From positions 1-10,554 of the forward strand of contig JAJDAB010000485.1 in assembly GCA_029262095.1 (NCBI GenBank): a DNA stretch of 10,554 nucleotides, given 5' to 3'. The translations under genes and the position numbers were made by a program. This document shows positions 6,515-10,554 of the stretch, piece by piece. The notes under the pieces are model-generated. The model searched no databases and was not told the origin of the DNA. It saw only the letters and a list, made by a program, of their open reading frames with translations. The DNA comes from Candidatus Hydrogenedentota bacterium. GTDB taxonomy: Bacteria; Hydrogenedentota; Hydrogenedentia; Hydrogenedentales; SLHB01. The stretch's first letter is position 1. The number at the start of each line of letters is the position of its first letter.

Positions 6515-7480
6515 ATGAAAATTGCTCGTATAATGGAACTACTGGTTGGCGTGATTTTTCTTGTCGCCGCTGCGACCAAAACGTATGACATGTTTGGGTT
6601 CGCCATTCAGGTGCGCAACTACGGTGTCTTTCCCGCAAATCCGGACACTGAAATGGCGATGGCGTGGACGATGACAATCGTAGAAGCCGTAATCGGAGCG
6701 GCGCTCATTGCCGGACTCCACCTTCGTGGCATGTTGCTCGCGGGGACTGCCGCGTTGCTCGTCGCGTTTACCGGACTTATTGCATACGGCTGGGCGTTTC
6801 ACGGGCTCGAAGACTGTGGATGCTTCGGCACCGCGATTACGCTGGGACCCGGTTGGTCAATTGCGAAGAATATCGTTTTATTGATTATGACGGGTTATGC
6901 CTGGTACGAACTACACAACGCTTCACCGGATGTTGATCGCAAGTTACGGAGCCCTGCTTTGGCGGTAGCCGGCGCTGGACTCGCGGCTGTTTTCGCCGTT
7001 GGAATCCTCAATGATAAAGCCGTCGCGCCCAACAAGAATCTGGTGGAAGTGGAAATTAGTGAAGAGGAACTGAAAGAACGGCCATTCGCAAAATTCGTGT
7101 TCAAGAAAGAGGACGGTACCGAAATCAATCTCGGCGAAGGGAAATACATCGTCCCAGTACTCAATGCGACATGCGATCATTGCCGTGCGTCTATCGCGCC
7201 CTTGAACGAGGCGTCGCAAACACCGGATTTCCCACAGGTGGTAGGCCTCGTAATGGCAGATGACGAAGCCGCAATGGATGAGTTTCGGGCGATGACGTCG
7301 CCTCAGTTCGAGACGTTCACCATCGATATTTCAACCTTATTCGAGTTAGTGTTGGGCTCAGCGCCGCCAGCGTTTTATCTGGACGTCGACGGAGCGAACG
7401 CCGGATACCTAGAGTCGGAAGAGCTAACACTCGATGATCTGCTCAAATTGGCCGAGGGTGAAATCGAGTCCGTAGGCTGA
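6515..7480 (+). CDS. MauE/DoxX-like membrane protein fused to a thioredoxin-like domain
   Basis: The 321-aa product starts at the ATG at 6515; longer in-frame starts at 6446 and 6368 add a non-hydrophobic leader with no ribosome site, and 6368 would overlap the divergent gene. Residues 1-133 form about four membrane helices of the MauE/DoxX type, with GLEDCGCFG (97-105) giving the characteristic Cys101-Gly-Cys103 after the third helix. A fifth helix lies at about 147-165. The C-terminal part (about 190-315) is thioredoxin-like: VPVLNATCDHCRASIAPLNE (213-232) with a Cys220-Asp-His-Cys223 active site, and APPAFYLDVDG (283-293) providing the expected cis-Pro region. The arrangement suggests electrons pass between the membrane domain and a periplasmic CxxC domain, as in disulfide reduction or formation or protein maturation. 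The partner is unknown. Translation may be near-leaderless. Confidence 0.88.
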   Translation: MKIARIMELLVGVIFLVAAATKTYDMFGFAIQVRNYGVFPANPDTEMAMAWTMTIVEAVIGAALIAGLHLRGMLLAGTAALLVAFTGLIAYGWAFHGLEDCGCFGTAITLGPGWSIAKNIVLLIMTGYAWYELHNASPDVDRKLRSPALAVAGAGLAAVFAVGILNDKAVAPNKNLVEVEISEEELKERPFAKFVFKKEDGTEINLGEGKYIVPVLNATCDHCRASIAPLNEASQTPDFPQVVGLVMADDEAAMDEFRAMTSPQFETFTIDISTLFELVLGSAPPAFYLDVDGANAGYLESEELTLDDLLKLAEGEIESVG

Positions 7481-7495
7481 CCAATCGGCATCCAG

Positions 7496-7747
7496 TTGAC
7501 TCGCGTGCCCTCGCCTACCGAACCACAGCCAATCCTTTATCGCCGCAGCACGATTCTATTTCTGATTTTCGTCGCGGCGGGGGTGTTCACCATTCCCCTC
7601 ATCTGGCGCAGTCCAGCGTTCGGGCGAGGCGAGAAAATCTTTTGGAGCGTCGTGGCTGCCGCGTATACGGGGCTGGCAGTTGGGCTGCTTGTGGTATATG
7701 TCATCTACATTTTCGTCAGCTTGTCTCAGCTTAATATCGCTTACTAA
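7496..7747 (+). CDS. Small two-helix membrane protein, 83 aa
   Basis: This short protein has a polar N-terminus (about 1-17) and two hydrophobic helices at about 18-36 (STILFLIFVAAGVFTIPLI) and 48-74, joined by WRSPAFGRGEKI. The pattern PLIWRSPAF followed by a basic residue and a second helix is one I associate with small uncharacterised membrane proteins of planctomycete-like bacteria; its function is unknown. The start is uncertain: TTG at 7496 (15 bp after the previous stop and in the same frame) or GTG at 7505, and neither has a clear ribosome site. It probably shares a transcript with the MauE-thioredoxin gene. It converges on the beta-helix gene, with a 60-bp gap that contains no convincing terminator. 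Confidence 0.68.
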   Translation: MTRVPSPTEPQPILYRRSTILFLIFVAAGVFTIPLIWRSPAFGRGEKIFWSVVAAAYTGLAVGLLVVYVIYIFVSLSQLNIAY

Positions 7748-7807
7748 CCGAGATTCGAGGCGCTCGATCGAGGTGCCGACAGGTCTTCCGCACTCCAAGA
7801 GGTTTTA

Positions 7808-9403
7808 TTATGGCAGCGCCAGCCGCTGCGTGAGTTGAGCGCTGTATAATGATGCCGGCAACAATGCATCACCTTCATTTATACCTTCTTGGTAATCTGC
7901 GGGACCAGTGCCGCGCGCGTTATCACCGATCATCGCGGTAATAACGACCATCCCTTCCGTGCCGATTATGTATCCGTTACCGAACTGCCAGGACGTCAGG
8001 AGGCCGCCGCCACGCGTATTCCAATAAACACTTTGCGTGACGGAATGGCCAGCGCCGGAACTCCAGTCGTTACGATTGCCGCCGAACCAACCGTCTTGAA
8101 TTACGCAGTTGTCGACTAGATTCGCCGTCGCGAGTGAATGGTGATATTCGCAAAAACCGGGATAGCCTATTGGATCGATCTTCGAGGTCAGCGCGTGGCC
8201 ACCGGAGCTGTTGCAACGTAAGAACACGCATCCACTCGTTCCAAAGTCCCAATTTTGTATGAAGTTGTGCCGTCCGCCGACGGCGATGCAATCGCGAATG
8301 AGAACTTCGTTGACGCGGGAAATTTCGTAGAGATAGCCGCTCCCCCCTCCCCCACGATTTTGCGGTTTTTGCATCGAACAACCGGCGACCGTGACACGTT
8401 TGCTGTCGAGAATCTTGATGCCACTGCATTGGAGATGGAACCCGTCGTTTCCTGCAGCGGGATTCGGTGATTCGAACGATGCTACGTTGTCTATCCAGCA
8501 ATCCTTTACGTTAGTCATTAGAATCGCGTGGTTGAGACGCTCTTCCCAGGCTGCATCCCAATCGACAGCCGTTGCGACACCGAGGTGTTCGATTCCGCAT
8601 TCAGCGAGGTAACCGGATTCGCGGCGCAAACTGGCTGCGTCACGCACTTTCGCTGGGTAGCGTAGCGGCACGTCGAACGTAATCGTGTGCGGTGCGACGG
8701 CGCGATCAATTTCGGTGATTGTTCGTCTGAAAAACGAACGCCATTGTCCGTTGAAAGCTTGCCACGTTCCGGCCATCCCGTGTTCTTCGACAAATGCGTC
8801 TGTGATCACCCAGCCGACACTGACTTCATCGCCGACCGCGAGCGACCCTGCATCGGCGACCTTGATCGTATGTGCACGATTCTCCCCGTCCTCGGCGAAT
8901 GGGATATCCGTTTCTCGTTGGACGTTCCCTCGAAACGTAATGTGCCCCTTGGAGGTGATTCCGGCGGACCGTGTGAAATAGATGCGCGACGAATTCGGTC
9001 CGGCGCCACGGAGGACGGTACCCGGCGTCGTAATCGTGAGAATATCATCGCAGCGATAGAGTCCCGCCGGTATCGTCACGATGCCGCCGCCGGGAGAGAG
9101 CGAATCGATGGCCTGTTGAAATGCGACAGTCGAATCAGCCGAGCCTGTTGGGTCTGCACCAAAATCTACTACGGACACGGTCGGGCGTCCAGCTTTGAGC
9201 GGAATGGTTTCGGATCCGTTGCGGTAACCGGCATACGAAAAGTCGTGTAGAAAATGGCCTTCGGCCGTCGTAAACGCGGGTGTCCAATCGCTTGGGAAGA
9301 GGGCGCTGCGCCAACCGGACGCTTGATCCGGGCACGCGCCGGAAAGCAGTGCCAATAGCGCCAATCCCAAATAGAACGCATACGTACGGCGAAACCGTTT
9401 CAA
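7808..9403 (-). CDS. Exported right-handed beta-helix protein of the pectate-lyase type
   Basis: With a TTG start at 9403 the product is 531 aa. It begins with a signal peptide: basic MKRFRRTYAF, then a hydrophobic stretch YLGLALLALLSGAC (11-24). Cys24 could be a lipoprotein attachment site, but Ser rather than Leu at -3 makes this atypical. The mature protein starts the pectate-lyase-3 type fold: SVVDFGADPTGSADSTVAFQQAID (77-100), GGGIVTIPAGLYRC (105-118) and TVLRGAGPNSSRIYF (129-143), then repeated coil rungs such as VKDCWIDNVASF, ILDSKRVTVAGCSM and EVLIRDCIAV. A Gly-rich loop NRGGGGSGYL is at 349-358. No catalytic set is identifiable, so lyase, hydrolase and pure binding roles remain open. 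Ten cysteines follow Cys24. A longer TTG start at 9466 lacks a ribosome site. Confidence 0.88.
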   Translation of the reverse strand: MKRFRRTYAFYLGLALLALLSGACPDQASGWRSALFPSDWTPAFTTAEGHFLHDFSYAGYRNGSETIPLKAGRPTVSVVDFGADPTGSADSTVAFQQAIDSLSPGGGIVTIPAGLYRCDDILTITTPGTVLRGAGPNSSRIYFTRSAGITSKGHITFRGNVQRETDIPFAEDGENRAHTIKVADAGSLAVGDEVSVGWVITDAFVEEHGMAGTWQAFNGQWRSFFRRTITEIDRAVAPHTITFDVPLRYPAKVRDAASLRRESGYLAECGIEHLGVATAVDWDAAWEERLNHAILMTNVKDCWIDNVASFESPNPAAGNDGFHLQCSGIKILDSKRVTVAGCSMQKPQNRGGGGSGYLYEISRVNEVLIRDCIAVGGRHNFIQNWDFGTSGCVFLRCNSSGGHALTSKIDPIGYPGFCEYHHSLATANLVDNCVIQDGWFGGNRNDWSSGAGHSVTQSVYWNTRGGGLLTSWQFGNGYIIGTEGMVVITAMIGDNARGTGPADYQEGINEGDALLPASLYSAQLTQRLALP

Positions 9404-9410
9404 GACGCAA

Positions 9411-9418
9411 TCCCCCCT
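9411..9418 (-). promoter_or_regulatory. Ribosome binding site (AGGGGGGA) that decides the beta-helix gene start
   Basis: A purine block AGGGGGGA on the minus strand lies about 8 bases before the TTG at 9403, and that start places a clean signal peptide at the N-terminus. This favours 9403 over 9466. Confidence 0.5.
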
Positions 9419-9469
9419 ATTACTTCCCCCGACGAGCAGAATAGCGAAGCAAATTCGCGCGCGCAACCG

Positions 9470-9500
9470 TTGGAAGCGAATACAACGCTGCCGGTATACT
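9470..9500 (+). promoter_or_regulatory. Candidate sigma70-type promoter for the icmF-like gene
   Basis: TATACT (9495-9500) matches the -10 consensus at five of six positions. TTGGAA (9470-9475) matches the -35 at four of six, but the 19-base spacer is long. It lies in the 141-bp divergent gap, about 45 bases before the ATG at 9545. Confidence 0.33.
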
Positions 9501-9544
9501 TGTTTAGATCAGGGCTGCGAACAATTTGAATCGGATCAAACGCT

Positions 9545-10554
9545 ATGGCGACAGTCGAAATCTACAAACCCAAACATCATGTGCGCATTATCACCGCGAC
9601 CGCACTGTTCGATGGACACGACGCGGCGATTAACATCATGCGCCGCATCCTCCAAGATTCGGGTGCGGAAGTCATCCATCTTGGGCACAACCGTTCTGCG
9701 CAAGAAATCGTCGATGCCGCGATTCAAGAAGATGCACATGCAATCGCCGTGACGTCGTATCAAGGCGGCCACGTCGAGTTCTTCAAGTACATGGTCGACC
9801 TCTTGAACGAACGGGGCGCGGGACATATTCGCGTATTCGGGGGTGGTGGCGGCGTTATCGTGCCGGACGAGATCAGCGAAATTGAGGGGTTCGGTATCGA
9901 GAAGATCTATTCGCCGGAAGATGGCCGCACGATGGGCCTTCAAGGAATGATCAACCATTTGCTTGAGCAGTGCGACCGCGAATTAGACGTAAAGCAACTG
10001 CTCACTGGGGACAAACCAATCGACCGGACCAATACCGTTCGCCTTGCACGGTTCATCACGGCGTTTGAAGAAGCGAAATCGAGTGCGAATGGCCAGCTTG
10101 CCAGCCTAAAAGAAAAAGTAATTGGTACGGCGGCAAAGAACGTGCCGGTACTGGGCGTCACGGGTACTGGCGGCGCGGGTAAATCGTCCTTGGTGGATGA
10201 GTTGCTGATTCGGTTTATGAACGACTTTCCCGAATTCAATATCGCTGTATTGTCAATTGATCCGTCGCGAAGGCGTACCGGTGGTGCGCTGCTCGGTGAT
10301 CGCATTCGCATGAACTCGCTAGGCCGTGGACGAATATTCATGCGCTCGCTAGCCACGCGCGATACGCACAGTGAAGTTTGCGAAGCGCTCGAAGAGACCA
10401 TTGATGTAGTTAGAGCAGCAGGATTTGACCTCGTCATCGTAGAGACCGCCGGTATTGGACAGGGCGACGCAGCAATTGTGCCGTTTGTCGACTTGGCGCT
10501 CTACGTTATGACCGCCGAATTTGGCGCGCCGTCTCAACTCGAAAAAATCGACAT
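9545..10554 (+). CDS. icmF: Fused isobutyryl-CoA mutase IcmF, N-terminal part (cut by the window end)
   Basis: IcmF is a single-chain fusion of an adenosylcobalamin-dependent acyl-CoA mutase with its G-protein chaperone; it interconverts isobutyryl-CoA and n-butyryl-CoA or related acyl-CoAs. About 336 residues are present, while full-length members are roughly 1,100. The B12-binding domain comes first: TALFDGHDAAINIMRRIL (19-36) holds the lower-axial His25 of the DxH motif, then GAEVIHLGHNRS (40-51), VTSYQGGHVEFF (69-80) and the glycine run FGGGGGVIVP (98-107). A linker leads to the MeaB-like G domain: GVTGTGGAGKSSLVDELL (204-221) is the P-loop, LSIDPSRRRTGGALLGDRIRM (236-256) matches the MeaB/ArgK pattern, and VIVETAGIGQGDAAI (297-311) is the Walker B/switch region. 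NKxD and the mutase barrel lie beyond the edge, so the substrate cannot be judged. The ribosome site is weak (GGAT at 9533). Confidence 0.93.
   Translation, partial: MATVEIYKPKHHVRIITATALFDGHDAAINIMRRILQDSGAEVIHLGHNRSAQEIVDAAIQEDAHAIAVTSYQGGHVEFFKYMVDLLNERGAGHIRVFGGGGGVIVPDEISEIEGFGIEKIYSPEDGRTMGLQGMINHLLEQCDRELDVKQLLTGDKPIDRTNTVRLARFITAFEEAKSSANGQLASLKEKVIGTAAKNVPVLGVTGTGGAGKSSLVDELLIRFMNDFPEFNIAVLSIDPSRRRTGGALLGDRIRMNSLGRGRIFMRSLATRDTHSEVCEALEETIDVVRAAGFDLVIVETAGIGQGDAAIVPFVDLALYVMTAEFGAPSQLEKID

Noticed and set aside
6529..6534. A perfect TATAAT on the + strand
   Set aside because: It lies inside the coding start of the MauE-thioredoxin gene and has no -35 at the right distance; it is probably a chance match.
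7784..7810. A possible hairpin (TCTT/AAGA) followed by a T-rich stretch between the convergent small membrane protein and beta-helix genes
   Set aside because: The stem has only four A/T-rich pairs and cannot extend, so it is too weak to call a terminator.
8341..8355. C-rich tract (CCCCCC-T-CCCCC) that might be a repeat or regulatory element
   Set aside because: It is explained as codons for the Gly-rich loop (GGGGSG) of the beta-helix protein on the opposite strand.
8687..9250. A 187-codon open frame on the + strand inside the beta-helix gene
   Set aside because: It lies antisense to a well-supported exported protein with recognisable pectate-lyase-type motifs, has no ribosome site and encodes no recognisable domain.
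9940..10437. A 165-codon open frame on the - strand within the icmF-like gene, and a neighbouring one at 9536-9958
   Set aside because: Both are antisense shadows of conserved B12-binding and G-domain coding sequence; their translations are low-complexity Ser/Arg-rich or unrecognisable.

Overview
This 10.55 kb window comes from a moderately GC-rich bacterial chromosome, apparently a diderm environmental bacterium. The evidence is a mix of core and lifestyle genes: a condensin subunit (ScpA), a YraN-family nuclease-like protein, LemA, an exported beta-helix polysaccharide-lyase-like protein and an IcmF-type acyl-CoA mutase. The style (small membrane proteins, pectate-lyase-like exported proteins, many GTG/TTG starts) would fit a PVC-group or Hydrogenedentota-type lineage, but that is a low-confidence inference. 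No tRNA, rRNA, CRISPR array, insertion sequence or prophage gene is visible. No stretch above about 140 bases lacks a gene.

Left block (1-4575, + strand): five tightly packed genes, probably one transcription unit. An uncharacterised 153-aa protein overlaps by 4 bp an uncharacterised membrane-anchored protein of 524 aa. After a 40-bp gap comes scpA, which overlaps a yraN-like gene by 4 bp (TTGA), which in turn overlaps a PHP-domain phosphoesterase-like gene by 8 bp. The usual partner scpB is not next to scpA here. A short inverted repeat lies in the convergent gap after the PHP gene.

Middle block (4618-6405, - strand): three genes reading leftward, with gaps of 28 and 56 bp. They encode a GTG-started membrane-anchored protein of 224 aa, LemA, and a secreted NTF2/SnoaL-fold protein. 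A candidate extended -10 promoter sits just upstream of the first.

Divergent to it (6515-7747, + strand) is a gene fusing a MauE/DoxX-like membrane domain, carrying a Cys-Gly-Cys motif, to a thioredoxin-like domain with a CxxC motif. A small two-helix membrane protein follows. Convergent to that is a 531-aa exported, cysteine-rich, right-handed beta-helix protein of the pectate-lyase type (7808-9403, - strand).

Divergent from the lyase gene and running off the right edge is the first third of a fused isobutyryl-CoA mutase (IcmF): a B12-binding domain followed by a MeaB-like G domain. The window is mostly ordinary chromosomal content. The parts most worth a second look are the MauE-thioredoxin fusion, the unknown pair fused to the scpA operon, the PHP protein with an altered second motif, and the 224-aa/LemA/NTF2 cluster.
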